Both the position numbers and the translations under genes were made by a program. 64,000 nt of DNA, taken from the NCBI GenBank assembly GCA_039197065.1, contig JBCCUL010000005.1, positions 1 to 64,000 of the forward strand, given 5' to 3'. This DNA is from JANQPX01 sp039197065 (lineage in GTDB: Bacteria > Pseudomonadota > Alphaproteobacteria > Geminicoccales > Geminicoccaceae). The notes under the pieces were generated by a model that did not search any database, was not told the DNA's origin, and saw only the letters and a program-made list of their open reading frames with translations. Positions 52,447-64,000 of the stretch are shown in pieces (position 1 is the stretch's first letter; each line of letters begins with the position of its first letter).

Positions 52447-52788
52447 ATGACCTACGTCGTCATCGAAGCCTGCATCCGGTGCAAATACATGGACTGCGTC
52501 GAAGTCTGCCCCGTGGATTGCTTCTACGAAGGCGAAAATATGCTGGTGATCAATCCGGACGAGTGCATCGACTGCGGCGTCTGCGAGCCGGAGTGTCCTG
52601 AAGAAGCCATTCTGCCGGATACGGAAACAGAAGCGGAGAAGTGGTTGGAGCTTAATCGCAAATATTCAACCGGCCCCTGGCCCAATATCACCAGAAAAGG
52701 CGAGTCGCCTGCCGATGCCGACGACTTCAAGGACGTCGAGGGCAAGTTTGAAAAATACTTCAGCGAAAAGCCCGGCACCTCGGCTTAA
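52447..52788 (+). CDS. fdxA: 7Fe ferredoxin FdxA
   Basis: This 113-residue protein has the 3Fe-4S/4Fe-4S pattern: Cys-9, Cys-17, Cys-21 and Cys-25 in the first cluster-binding region and the CIDCGVCEPECP motif in the second. It is a cytoplasmic low-potential electron carrier. The Glu/Asp-rich C-terminal extension of about 55 residues is typical of the alphaproteobacterial FdxA. ATG 52447 has GGAG at six bases. The order fdxA then carD is conserved in rhizobia. Confidence 0.95.
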   Translation: MTYVVIEACIRCKYMDCVEVCPVDCFYEGENMLVINPDECIDCGVCEPECPEEAILPDTETEAEKWLELNRKYSTGPWPNITRKGESPADADDFKDVEGKFEKYFSEKPGTSA

Positions 52789-52865
52789 GTCTCGCATTTT
52801 CGGCTAACCCCTTGAGACGACCGGCAATCGCTGGTGCCTACCGCTCTAGGCGGAAGCGAAAACCA

Positions 52866-52895
52866 TTGTATTTTTATCCAATTCTATGATATATT
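52866..52895 (+). promoter_or_regulatory. Possible sigma-70 promoter upstream of carD
   Basis: TTGTAT (52866-52871) and TATATT (52890-52895) are separated by 18 bases in the most AT-rich stretch of the region, about 140 bases before carD. The -10 box is good, the -35 box moderate. The stretch also contains CCAAT...ATTGG as a half-palindrome. Confidence 0.35.
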
Positions 52896-53036
52896 GGTTA
52901 ATACTAAATTTCTGGCAATCATGCGGAAGCATGCAGCGCAATGAAAGCGGCTTCCGGTCCCAGGGGCGAGCTCAGGTGTCGTAGTGCTCAGCCGACCTTA
53001 GCTCGCGTCGGGTTGGGAAGGTAGGAGTCAATCTGT

Positions 53037-53537
53037 ATGGGTAAGGACATGGCCTTTGCCGCGGATGATTACGTGGTCTATCCGTCGCATGGTGTTGGGC
53101 AGATCAAGGCGATCGAAAAGCAGGAAATCGCCGGCGATATGCTCGAAATGTATGTGGTGTCGTTCGAGCAGGATCGTCTGATTCTGCGGGTTCCAGTCGG
53201 CAAAGCGCCGAAGTCCGGCATGCGCAAGCTGTCCAGCAAGGACAAGATTCAGACAGCGATGAACGCTCTCAAGGCGCGGCCGCGTCCGAAGCGTACCGTG
53301 ATGTGGAGCCGGCGCGCCCAGGAGTATGAGGCTAAGATCAATTCCGGCGACCCTGTTTCGATCGCGGAAGTGGTGCGCGAGTTGCACAAGGGCGAGGACG
53401 CAGAGCAGAGCTACAGCGAGCGTCAGATGTACCGTGCGGCGCTGGAGCGCCTGGCCCGCGAGGTCGCGGCGATCGAGCGCATCGACGAAGACATGGCGAC
53501 CGAAAAGCTGCAAAAGGTGCTCGCCGCCGCAGCCTGA
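53037..53537 (+). CDS. carD: CarD/CdnL family transcription regulator
   Basis: The 166-residue protein has the N-terminal RNA polymerase-interacting domain (DDYVVYPSHGVGQIKAIEKQE, residues about 9-70) and a helical C-terminal DNA-binding domain (residues about 75-160). Family members bind the RNA polymerase beta subunit and stabilise open complexes at rRNA and other housekeeping promoters. In Caulobacter the orthologue CdnL supports growth and metabolism. AGGAG lies upstream of ATG 53037. A strong terminator follows. Confidence 0.93.
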   Translation: MGKDMAFAADDYVVYPSHGVGQIKAIEKQEIAGDMLEMYVVSFEQDRLILRVPVGKAPKSGMRKLSSKDKIQTAMNALKARPRPKRTVMWSRRAQEYEAKINSGDPVSIAEVVRELHKGEDAEQSYSERQMYRAALERLAREVAAIERIDEDMATEKLQKVLAAAA

Positions 53538-53565
53538 CTGGCGCAGCCGGATCGTATATCTGAAG

Positions 53566-53591
53566 AAAGGCCGCGTGAGCGGCCTTTTTTC
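53566..53591 (+). terminator. Strong intrinsic terminator after carD
   Basis: AAAGGCCGC (53566-53574) and GCGGCCTTT (53579-53587) form a 9-bp GC-rich stem with a GTGA loop, followed by an uninterrupted T run. This is the clearest rho-independent terminator in the window. Confidence 0.9.
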
Positions 53592-53612
53592 GTGATCTAG
53601 AACACTCCCTCG

Positions 53613-54566
53613 TCAAGCCTGCGGCGCCTGCCGCCGCGCCTCGATCGCGTCCCAGATCTGCGCTTCGAGCGACACACCATCGAAGCGGCCGATCTCCTGC
53701 AAGCCGGTGGGTGACGTGACGTTGATCTCGGTCAGCCAGTCGCCGATGACGTCGATGCCGACGAAGATCAGCCCCTGTTCCTTCAGTACCGGGCCGATCG
53801 CCTCGCAGATTTCCTGCTCCCGCGCCGTCAGTATCGAGCGTTCGGCCCGGCCGCCGACATGGAGATTGGCGCGCGCTTCGCCCTCGGCAGGGACCCGGTT
53901 AAGGGCGCCCGCCGGTTCGCCGTCGATCAGGATGATGCGCTTGTCGCCTTCTCGCACCGCCGGGAGATATTGCTGCACCATCAGCGGTTCATCGAGCGCA
54001 TCGGCGAACAGTTCGAGGAGGCTGGTGAGATTGTCGTCATCGGGCTTGACGTGGAAAACGCCCGCCCCGCCATTGCCGTAGAGCGGCTTGACGATGATGT
54101 CTTTGTATTCCCGACGAAACGCTTTGATCTGTTCGGCATCATAGGTGATCAGCGTCGGCGGCATGAGGTCGGGAAACCGTGTCACGAACAGCTTTTCAGG
54201 CGCGTTCCGGACCGAGACCGGATCGTTGACCACCAGCGTTTTCGGATGGATCTGCTCTAGAAGGTGCGTGGCGCCGATATAGCCCATGTCGAAGGGGGGA
54301 TCCTGGCGCATGAGCACGACGTCGATCGTGGTCAGATCAAGGATTTCTTCGGCGCCAAGCGTCGCATGGTTGCCGCGCTCGCGGCGCACGTCCATCGGCC
54401 GGGCTTTGGCGAATACCCGGCCACGATCATAGGTGAGCGAGGTCGGCAGATAATGGTAGAGGTGATGCCCGCGGCGCACCGCCTCGAGAGCGAGCGCGAA
54501 GCTGCTGTCGGCGTCGATGTCGACGGTATCGATCGGGTCCATCTGAAAGGCTACGGCGAGACTCAA
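53613..54566 (-). CDS. gshB: Glutathione synthetase
   Basis: GshB joins gamma-glutamylcysteine and glycine using ATP. The 317-residue ATP-grasp enzyme has the N-terminal AFQMDPIDTVDIDADSSFALALEA, then DPVSVRNAPEKLFVTRFPDLMPPT, IVKPLYGNGGAGVF (ATP-grasp lid) and GLIFVGIDVIGDWLTEINVTSPTG. TTG 54566 is chosen: AAGGAG lies upstream, and the sequence starts as in other GshB proteins. The frame continues upstream to 54704 but adds residues found in no GshB known to me. It diverges from the HIT gene. Confidence 0.94.
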   Translation of the reverse strand: MSLAVAFQMDPIDTVDIDADSSFALALEAVRRGHHLYHYLPTSLTYDRGRVFAKARPMDVRRERGNHATLGAEEILDLTTIDVVLMRQDPPFDMGYIGATHLLEQIHPKTLVVNDPVSVRNAPEKLFVTRFPDLMPPTLITYDAEQIKAFRREYKDIIVKPLYGNGGAGVFHVKPDDDNLTSLLELFADALDEPLMVQQYLPAVREGDKRIILIDGEPAGALNRVPAEGEARANLHVGGRAERSILTAREQEICEAIGPVLKEQGLIFVGIDVIGDWLTEINVTSPTGLQEIGRFDGVSLEAQIWDAIEARRQAPQA

Positions 54567-54723
54567 GCGACCTTCTCCTTGGTCTGTTCGAACAGCGAAC
54601 CGCGCCGCGTGATCTGCGCGCAAACTGCTACTTGACACTGCCGAGGCCGCAAGGCTTTGTCCAGATATCTGCGGCGTTGCGCCCATGCCGCCCGCGATGT
54701 CCACCGCCCGAGCGAGAGAACAG

Positions 54724-55101
54724 ATGGCCTATGATGACGACAATGTGTTCGCGAAAATTCTTCGCGGCGACCTGCCCTGCAAAAAGATTCACGAGACAGA
54801 GCACGCGCTCGCCTTCCATGACATCAACCCGATGGCGCCGGTGCATGCCCTGGTGATCCCGAAGGGCGCTTACGTCTCGATGGACGACTTCACCGCGAAA
54901 GCATCCGCCGCCGAGATCGAGGATTTCTTCCGCACCGTCGGCGAGGTCGCAAGGCAGCTCGGCGTTGCCGAGAGCGGCTATCGGCTGATCGCCAATACCG
55001 GCGAGCACGGCCACCAGGAGGTCCCCCATTTCCATATGCACATCTTCGGCGGCGCCCATCTCGGCAGCATGATCAAAAAGGTGGCGGGGCCACAGCCTTA
55101 A
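54724..55101 (+). CDS. HIT family hydrolase
   Basis: The 125-residue histidine-triad protein has VFAKILRGDLPCKKI at the N-terminus, HDINPMAPVHALVIPK and the catalytic triad VPHFHMHIFGG near the C-terminus. This is the HINT/PKCI subgroup, which hydrolyses nucleoside phosphoramidates or related nucleotide conjugates. ATG 54724 is chosen over ATG 54685, as in the family. It is close to a divergent gshB but not in one operon with it. Confidence 0.92.
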   Translation: MAYDDDNVFAKILRGDLPCKKIHETEHALAFHDINPMAPVHALVIPKGAYVSMDDFTAKASAAEIEDFFRTVGEVARQLGVAESGYRLIANTGEHGHQEVPHFHMHIFGGAHLGSMIKKVAGPQP

Positions 55102-55214
55102 CCTGTGATGAGCCCGGTTTGGGCTAAGCTTCTCTTGGCAAGCTAGGTACGAAAGCCCTGCAGAATGGCCGCAAACCCGCCAGGAAGGAACGCATTCAGC
55201 CCCAACGCTCACAA

Positions 55215-55239
55215 AAGTCCATGAGGTGGCCACGCCACC
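55215..55239 (-). repeat. Palindromic stop-codon element, copy 9
   Basis: Read from the ankyrin gene this is GGTGGCGTGGCCACC followed by TCATGGACTT, the stem matching the consensus perfectly. Its first base is the last base of the TAG stop (55239-55241). Confidence 0.85.
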
Positions 55240-55700
55240 TAGCGGAGCATGGCGGCGATCGGGTCGTCGGTGCCGCGGCGTTCGGCGTAGTCGAGGGCGG
55301 TCCGGCCCCATTGGTCCTGGATGGTCGCGCGCGCGCCGTGGTCGAGCAGCAGAGTGACGAGTGCCGGGTGATTGCGCGATGCGGCCAGGATCAGCGGCGT
55401 GACCTGCTCGTCGTCTTGCCAATCGACCTTGGCGCCATAGGCGATCAGCATATCGGCGACATCGAGATGGCCGTCCCTGGCAGCGAAGATCAGGCCGGTA
55501 TTGCCGTTGTCATCGGCATGGTCGGGCTTCGCGCCCGCAGCAAGGGCCGCCCAGACCGCGACCGCATCGCCGCGCTTCGCTGCGAGCAGAAGTTCCTGGT
55601 CGACGCTCGGTCGAAAGGGCGCTGCCAGACGCTCGGCGCTGCAAGCGGCGAGGCCAAGCAGGGCGAGGCCTGCGATCAAGAGACGCCGGGTGGCCGTCAT
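55239..55700 (-). CDS. Ankyrin-repeat lipoprotein
   Basis: The 153-residue precursor has a lipobox LGLAAC (Cys-20) and about three ankyrin repeats (DDNGNTGLIFAARDGHLDVADMLIAYGAKV, then DEQVTPLILAASRNHPALVTLLLDHGA and WGRTALDYAERRG). It should be anchored to the envelope and bind proteins there. Partner is unknown. Its start overlaps the preceding SMP-30 stop by four bases (ATGA), so the two are co-translated. The stop sits in a palindromic element. Confidence 0.85.
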   Translation of the reverse strand: MTATRRLLIAGLALLGLAACSAERLAAPFRPSVDQELLLAAKRGDAVAVWAALAAGAKPDHADDNGNTGLIFAARDGHLDVADMLIAYGAKVDWQDDEQVTPLILAASRNHPALVTLLLDHGARATIQDQWGRTALDYAERRGTDDPIAAMLR

Positions 55701-56620
55701 GTGTTCAGATAGTTCAAAGGCAGGCCCGCCGTCGGCCAGTCGACCGCCACGAGCCGGCCGGAATTGGAAAGCGTGATATAGGCGGTTTTCAGATCGGCGC
55801 CGCCAAAGCAGATATTGGTGGTCCAGAGATCCGGCATCGGGATATGCTCGGCCTTGTCTCCATCCGGCCTGATCACGGTGATCCCGCCATTGATCAGGGT
55901 CGCGACGCAGATCGATCCTTCGGCGTCCACCGCCAGGCTGTCGAAGCGCTGATAGCCGCCCACGCCGCGCACCAGCTTGCCGCCATGGGGAATGGGCCAG
56001 GGTTCCTTGCCAAGCTCGCCGGGCGACAGGATCGGCCAGGACCAGAGCCTGGCAGCCTCGGTCTCGACCGCATAAAGCGTTCCACCATCCGGCGAGAGGC
56101 CGATCCCGTTCGGGGTGATCAAAGGAAAGGCGACCTCCTTGATCAGCGAGCCGTCCGCCTTGGCATAATAAAGCGCGCCGCGATCCATCTCGCGCGTGCG
56201 CACCTTGCCGAGGTCGGTGAAATAGAAGCCGCCCTGATCGTCGAACACGATGTCGTTCGGCCCCTTGAGCGGCTGCTCATGGGTGCCGCGGTAGAGGACG
56301 TCGACAGCACCGGTCTCGACATCGACACGCTCGATCCGCCCGCCGCTATAGTCATGGGCCTCACGCACCGGCTGCAGGCCGGCGCCAGCCTGCGCAAATT
56401 CAAAACCGCCATTGTTGCAGATATAGCACTTGCCGTCCGGGCCGATCGCAGCACCATTGGGCCCGCCGCCGGTCTCGGCGACGACTTCCTTGCGGCCGTC
56501 TGCAAAAACGCGGGTCAGCGTCCGGCGAGCGATTTCGACCAGCAAGACCGAACCATCAGGCATGCTGATCGGCCCCTCGGGAAACATCAAACCGTCCGTG
56601 ACTTCGCGAATTTCCGTCAT
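55697..56620 (-). CDS. SMP-30/gluconolactonase/LRE family enzyme
   Basis: This 307-residue six-bladed beta-propeller matches SMP-30: LMFPEGPISMPDGSVLLVEI near the N-terminus, GGGPNGAAIGPDGKCYICNN, LKGPNDIVFDDQGGFYFTD and TPNGIGLSPDGGTLYAVETEAARLW. The metal-ligand Glu, Asn and Asp positions are present. Members open sugar lactones or related esters in a metal-dependent reaction. There is no signal peptide. It is the first gene of a two-gene operon with the ankyrin lipoprotein. Confidence 0.88.
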   Translation of the reverse strand: MTEIREVTDGLMFPEGPISMPDGSVLLVEIARRTLTRVFADGRKEVVAETGGGPNGAAIGPDGKCYICNNGGFEFAQAGAGLQPVREAHDYSGGRIERVDVETGAVDVLYRGTHEQPLKGPNDIVFDDQGGFYFTDLGKVRTREMDRGALYYAKADGSLIKEVAFPLITPNGIGLSPDGGTLYAVETEAARLWSWPILSPGELGKEPWPIPHGGKLVRGVGGYQRFDSLAVDAEGSICVATLINGGITVIRPDGDKAEHIPMPDLWTTNICFGGADLKTAYITLSNSGRLVAVDWPTAGLPLNYLNT

Positions 56621-56693
56621 CGTTCACCCTTTCGGGTCTTGCCAATCGCACGCCTCATCCTTAACGCGTTGAGAGCATGGTGCAAATGACTTG

Positions 56694-57464
56694 ATGCATG
56701 GGCCCTCGAAAATGCCCCATCTCACCATCGGCCTTAAGAAGATCGCCTATGAGCTGCGCACCAGCCCCAGGGCCAGACGGCTCAGGCTGACGGTGCGGCC
56801 GGAAGGCGTCGAAGTCGTGGTGCCGCCGCGGGTTCCCGCCCGGGAGGTCAACGCCTTCATCGACAGCCATCGCGGCTGGATCCGCGATAAAGTCGAAAAA
56901 TATCAGTCTCTTATGGCGGATCACAAGGGGGCCGAGCGCTTGACGGACGGTGCGTTCGTCCCCTTTCGCGGCGAACCCACGCCACTCAGCGTAACGCTTG
57001 CTGATCGTGTTCACCCAAAGGTGGTCGAAGGCGATGGCTTCCGACTGGAACTGCCGAAAAGCACCGCGCCGGAGGAGCGCGAAGCGGTCATCGAGCAAGC
57101 ACTCACCAAGCATCTGAAAAAGCAGGCGAAATCGGATGCGCTAATGGCCATCGAGCGCTTCGGCCCGAAGAACGGCCTCTCGCCGACGGCCTTGCGCATC
57201 AAGGACCAAAAACGTCTCTGGGGCAGCTGCACCCATAAAGGCGTGATCAACCTCAACTGGCGTCTGATCCTGGCCCCGGTCGATGTCTTCGATTATGTCG
57301 TGGTGCACGAACTCTGCCATCTCCGCCACCCCCACCATCAGCCGCCATTCTGGCGGGCGGTCGGCGCGGTGATGCCGGACTATGAGCGCCACCGTCGCTG
57401 GCTCAGGAACAATGGGCATCTGCTCACCCTGAAACGCCCAAGGATCGATAGCGCGCCCTCGTGA
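56694..57464 (+). CDS. YgjP-like M48-type metallopeptidase (DUF45)
   Basis: The 256-residue cytoplasmic protein shows the DUF45/WLM pattern with zinc motif VVHELCHLRHPHH (H-E-x-x-H) near residue 205 and the preceding WGSCTHKGVINLNWRL. The N-terminal part has RRLRLTVRPEGVEVVVPPRV. In E. coli the related YgjP is poorly characterised. Substrate is unknown. The start is uncertain among TTG 56691, ATG 56694 and ATG 56712. It is divergent from the SMP-30 gene. Confidence 0.85.
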   Translation: MHGPSKMPHLTIGLKKIAYELRTSPRARRLRLTVRPEGVEVVVPPRVPAREVNAFIDSHRGWIRDKVEKYQSLMADHKGAERLTDGAFVPFRGEPTPLSVTLADRVHPKVVEGDGFRLELPKSTAPEEREAVIEQALTKHLKKQAKSDALMAIERFGPKNGLSPTALRIKDQKRLWGSCTHKGVINLNWRLILAPVDVFDYVVVHELCHLRHPHHQPPFWRAVGAVMPDYERHRRWLRNNGHLLTLKRPRIDSAPS

Positions 57465-57552
57465 ACGTCAGGCCTGCGACCTTTGCGGCCTTGTGAGCGG
57501 CTGCAAGGATCGCCACATTGCGGGTAGGTAACGAACCAAGTGACCTGGCCAC

Positions 57553-58787
57553 TTGCGCATAGCTCTCAAAGTTCTTCTGCCGATCGTTCTGATCGTCGCT
57601 TCGCTCGCCGGGGCAAGCTATCTGCGCGCCACCAAGCCAGAGGTCGCGGCAGCGCCTGAGACCGAACCCGTCTGGAGCGTGCGCGCCGCCACGGTCGAAC
57701 ACCGGGACCATCAGCCGACACTGGATCTCTTCGGCGAACTTGTCGCCGGACGGGAGGTTCTGATCCGGCCCAAGGTGGCGGGCGAGGTGATCGACGCTTC
57801 AGCCAAGCTTCGCGAGGGCGGCCGCTTCGCCAAGGGCGAGGTGATGCTCCAGATCGATACGTTCGACTATCAGGCGGCGATCGACGATCTTCGGGCGCAG
57901 ACCGCCGAGGCTGAGGCGAGGCGGGACGAGCTCCTCGCGAACCGTGCGACCGAGCAGATGATGCTCACGCTGGACAAAGAGCAGCTGGCGCTGATCAGCC
58001 GGGACGTCGAGCGTTTCGAGCGACTGTCCGACAGCCGCGCCACCTCAGAAAAAGCCCTGGATGACGCCCGCATCGCCCTTTCCCGCCAGATCGGCACGGT
58101 GGGCCAGCGCGAGCAGGGAATCGTCGTGCTGGATGCGCGGCTGGCCCAGCAGGAGGCGGCGATCCAGCGTCTCGCCGTTGCGCAGAGACGGGCCGAGCGA
58201 GACCTCGCGGACACGGCGATCGAGGCGCCGTTTGCCGGTGTGATCGCCAATGTCGATGCGGAAATCGGGCAACAGCTCGGCGCGAACGACGTGATCGCCC
58301 GGCTGATCGACGACCAGTCGCTCGAGATCAGCTTTCAAATTGCCGATACGGATTTCGGGCGTCTTTGGCAGACCGGGCTGATCGGCCGTAAGGTTACTGG
58401 AAACTGGCGGCTGGGGACCTCGACCTTCACATTGCCGGCGACCATCGAGCGCGTCATACCGACGATCGATCCGGCGAGCGGCGGCGTCACGGTCTATGCA
58501 CGCCTCGATGGCCGCCATGATGACGTGCCGCTGCGGCCAGGGGCCTTTATCGAGGTCGACATGCTCGACCATCTCTACGAAGACGTGGTCGAGCTGCCGG
58601 CGAGCGCGCTTTTCGACAAAAGCACCGTCTACGTCATCGAAGACGATCGTCTTCGTGCAGAAACGGTCGATCTCGTCGCAACCAGCGGCGATCAGGTGCT
58701 GATTGCCACCGATATCGCCGATGGCACCTTCGTTCTGACCTCACGCCTTGCCGAAGTCGGCTCCGGGCTTAGGGTCGAGGTCGTGGA

Positions 58788-58791
<4 letters not shown>
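57553..58791 (+). CDS. RND efflux periplasmic adaptor (HlyD/MFP family)
   Basis: This 412-residue protein begins with a signal/anchor segment (residues 3-24), then the biotinyl-lipoyl half motif GREVLIRPKVAGEVIDASA, a long coiled coil (residues about 110-220) and the second lipoyl half IEAPFAGVIANVDAEIGQQ, followed by beta-barrel and membrane-proximal domains. It bridges the inner-membrane pump and an outer-membrane channel. The channel gene is not in the window. Start is TTG 57553. The stop overlaps the next start as GTGA. Confidence 0.9.
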
Positions 58792-61933
<3,142 letters not shown>

Positions 61934-61937
<4 letters not shown>

Positions 61938-62557
61938 TTCGGAGAGACTGTAGCCAAGAGAACGATAGGCTGCTGAGCTAAATAGAAGACCGGCCTCGCA
62001 TTGATATCGGCCAAATTGAAGGCGAGTGTCACCTGCTGCTCGGGTTTCACCCGTCCCTGATCGAAACGCAATCGATCGAAGGGTTCATCCTCGATACGCG
62101 CTTTGGCGAATAGATCGGAATGCATGCGCTCGCGCATCAAGCGGATCTGATCGAAAGAAAGGCCATCGCTGTAACGGCTGGCCTGGCGGGCGTCGCTGCG
62201 CAGTTCGAGGTCAAAGCCCGACCAGCGCCATGCACTCCTGTTGATGACCACCTTGACCAGCGATCGCAGCAAAACGCGTCCGCTCGGCAGCTTCGCTCCG
62301 TCGACAACGCTTCGTCGGATGGTGAGCACCGCAGGTTCCATGCCGAATATCTCCTCGACGAGGATGATTGGATCCGAGGGACTGCCGCTGCCGGTCGCAG
62401 AGATCAGACGAAAACCACCGAGCTCGTCGCTAAAGGTCAGCCCACCCGTTTCGAAGCTGCCCGCAAAGAGATCGCCTGGACTGCCAAATAGCAGAAAAAC
62501 GCCCATGCATAGAGACGAGAAAAAAGAACGTCTGCGAGGGGTTTCAGCCTCTATCAC
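61934..62557 (-). CDS. Conserved hypothetical exported protein
   Basis: The roughly 207-residue product has an N-terminal Arg-rich segment, a hydrophobic stretch (FFSSLCMGVFLLFG) and a signal peptidase-like site near DLFAG. The mature start FETGGLTFSDELGGFRLISATG and the DPIILVEEIFG segment resemble a conserved Hyphomicrobiales hypothetical family whose function I do not know. Start is uncertain: GTG 62557, ATG 62506 or an upstream ATG at 62629. It converges with the RND permease gene; their stops overlap by four bases. Confidence 0.6.
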
Positions 62558-62629
62558 GATCGCCGCTGTCCCTTCACGCCTCTGCCGGGTGGCTTGCCAA
62601 ACGCAGCTCCTCCAAACGGCAAACGACAT

Positions 62630-62937
62630 ATGTCGACCTGCATCGGCATCACCTAAAAGGCATCGCTGTTCTATTAAGGTGACGCCAGAGGGTCGAAACT
62701 CAAGGGCTGTGAAACAGCCTGTCTCACCAGGCTGTCATCGGTGAAAGTGCACCAGCTGGCTTTGCCAGCCTCGCATCTCCGAACATAATGTTAGGTGAGC
62801 AGAGGCTCCGACAGCTTGAGATCGCTGATATTTGCTGACAGTTGCCGAAACGACGGAGACCACTCTAAGCCCAAAAACCGTGGATCTTGTGTTTCGATCA
62901 TAAGGAAATCTTGTGATCGAAACGGACCACTGGAGCC
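62630..62937. other. Intergenic stretch between the exported protein and the GMC gene
   Basis: The 308 bases hold an exact 10-bp inverted repeat GTTTCGATCA (62891-62900) and TGATCGAAAC (62914-62923), 15 bases downstream of the GMC stop. Without a T tract it may be a weak terminator or a binding site. Nothing else is recognised. Confidence 0.5.
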
Positions 62938-64000
62938 TTATCCCGCCTGAACGATTTCGCCGTTCAAACGATTGAGATGATCCGCCAGACGGAGTGCCAG
63001 TGCGACGATGGTCAGGGTCGGGTTGGCGGCGCCGCCGGTTGTGAAGACACTGCTTCCCGCGATGAAGAGATTGCTCGTAGAGAACACCCTGCAATCGGCA
63101 TCGACCACGCCCATCGAGGCATCGTCGGCCATACGGGTCGTGCCCATATGATGGTAGCCGCCAAGGATGGGATCATCGTCCGAAGGCGTGTCGTCCAGAA
63201 GCCAGCGGGGCACGCCGACACGACCCTTTCTGAGACGCCCGAACTCGGCGCCGATGAGGAAGGCGAGGTCGCGGATCGAACGCTTGTCGATCTCGGTCAG
63301 CCTCCAATCGAGCTGAATACGCCGAAGGCCGAGCGCATCCTGTTCACTGTCAAGAAGGACACGGCTTGAAGGGTTCGGCGCCTGCTCCCCTTCGGTATAC
63401 AGATAGACCGTGGGATCGAAACGCTCCTCCAGGGCCTCCTTCAGCCCGGCGGCGTCGGTGATCAGATTGGTGATATGCGTACTGATGTCTTCGGGAAAAC
63501 GCCGACGCAGCCAGGCCATTTTCAGGCGATGCAGCGAGTCGTAAGCGACCGAACGTTCGCGCGCCTGAAAGAGCGGGCCGAGGCCGATGGCGCTGCCCAG
63601 AATCTTCTGCTCCTCCTGCATCTTGCGGCTTGCTATCAGAAAGGCGCGATACTGCCTGCCATCACGAAAGAGCGAATCGTAGGAATCGGACCAGTCATCT
63701 TCGTTGCTGATCACCTGTCCGGCATCGGTATTCAGGTGCTCCATGAAGAAGCGGCCCACCAAATCGCGGTCATTGCCGATGCCCTCAGATTGCACCGAGG
63801 TCGCGTTCAGCATGAGACGCGGGTTTTCAAGACCGCCAAGCGCCAGAACGAAATGCCGCGCACGCACCGTCGCAGCTTTTCCCTCCAGGGTCTTTATTCG
63901 GTAACCGGACACCCTGCGGCCCGATCTCTCCATCTCGATATCGACGAGATTGGCGTGTAACAGCACATCGAGGGACGGGGCCTGCCGCATCTTTTCCCGA
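62938..64000 (-). CDS. GMC oxidoreductase (C-terminal part; 5' end outside window)
   Basis: The frame is open to the right edge, so the N-terminal FAD-binding part is cut off. What remains (about 354 residues) has RARHFVLALGGLENPRLML, the substrate-domain middle, and the GMC C-terminal signature YHHMGTTRMADDASMGVVD with VFTTGGAANPTLTIVALALRLADHL at the end. The catalytic His-x region is present. Such flavoenzymes oxidise alcohols, sugars or sterols. The frame contains internal Met codons, but the sequence upstream of the first is still family-like, showing that the gene continues. Confidence 0.88.
   Translation of the reverse strand, partial: REKMRQAPSLDVLLHANLVDIEMERSGRRVSGYRIKTLEGKAATVRARHFVLALGGLENPRLMLNATSVQSEGIGNDRDLVGRFFMEHLNTDAGQVISNEDDWSDSYDSLFRDGRQYRAFLIASRKMQEEQKILGSAIGLGPLFQARERSVAYDSLHRLKMAWLRRRFPEDISTHITNLITDAAGLKEALEERFDPTVYLYTEGEQAPNPSSRVLLDSEQDALGLRRIQLDWRLTEIDKRSIRDLAFLIGAEFGRLRKGRVGVPRWLLDDTPSDDDPILGGYHHMGTTRMADDASMGVVDADCRVFSTSNLFIAGSSVFTTGGAANPTLTIVALALRLADHLNRLNGEIVQAG

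Overview
The window is a stretch of chromosome from a GC-rich alphaproteobacterium, most likely of the order Hyphomicrobiales (Rhizobiales). The basis is gene content and order: rpsF-rpsR-DUF2232-rplI, fabD-fabG-acpP-fabF-mltG, a PerM-like permease followed by an HdaA-like protein, ribF/ileS-lspA-DUF3035-M16-M16-mutL, fdxA followed by carD, PhaR, and RIME-like dispersed repeats. Genus and species cannot be read from the sequence. No rRNA, tRNA, prophage, IS transposase or CRISPR array was recognised.

Layout. 1-4.7 kb: the 3' end of an aspartate-heptad repeat protein with a small lipoprotein, a quinone oxidoreductase-like enzyme, a bactofilin, a PfkB adenosine kinase-like enzyme and a RidA protein. 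4.7-13.4 kb: a FemAB/GNAT-like protein, a three-part response regulator behind a perfect FNR/FixK-type box, a lipoprotein, a small cytochrome c, two M20 metallohydrolases and a lactonase-like MBL protein. 13.4-14.0 kb is a gene-free, repeat-rich block. 14.0-17.2 kb: hslO and the arginine genes argF and argD. 17.3-25.5 kb: an Rcp1-like response regulator, an orphan ABC-2 permease, an orphan xdhA, a large chemoreceptor facing a CheY-like regulator, and phaR, with more dispersed repeats.

25.7-34.5 kb is a housekeeping block: ribosomal protein genes leftward, and fatty-acid synthesis genes plus mltG and gmk rightward, interrupted by an inverted SDR gene. 34.5-41.5 kb holds a possible HEPN-like gene, purM-purN, then DUF2066, a CDP-alcohol phosphatidyltransferase, a PerM permease and HdaA, followed by an SDR without the usual YxxxK. 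41.6-51.6 kb runs from ribF through ileS, lspA, a lipoprotein, two M16 peptidases and mutL. 51.7-64 kb: a PPOX flavoprotein, fdxA, carD, gshB, a HIT protein, an ankyrin lipoprotein, an SMP-30 enzyme, a YgjP-type metallopeptidase, an RND efflux pair, a hypothetical exported protein and the 3' part of a GMC oxidoreductase.

The most unusual signal is a 25-bp palindromic repeat, a 6-bp stem GGTGGC/GCCACC followed by the tail TCATTGACTT. It occurs at least nine times. In six genes it sits at or within a few bases of the stop codon, always in the same orientation, and in one gene it supplies the stop. One copy, expanded to three 18-bp units, is translated in frame inside the N-terminus of an ABC permease. 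A 44-bp-armed inverted pair of these elements fills the gap between two convergent genes. A second family of about 100 bp with AGAGC ends has five copies.
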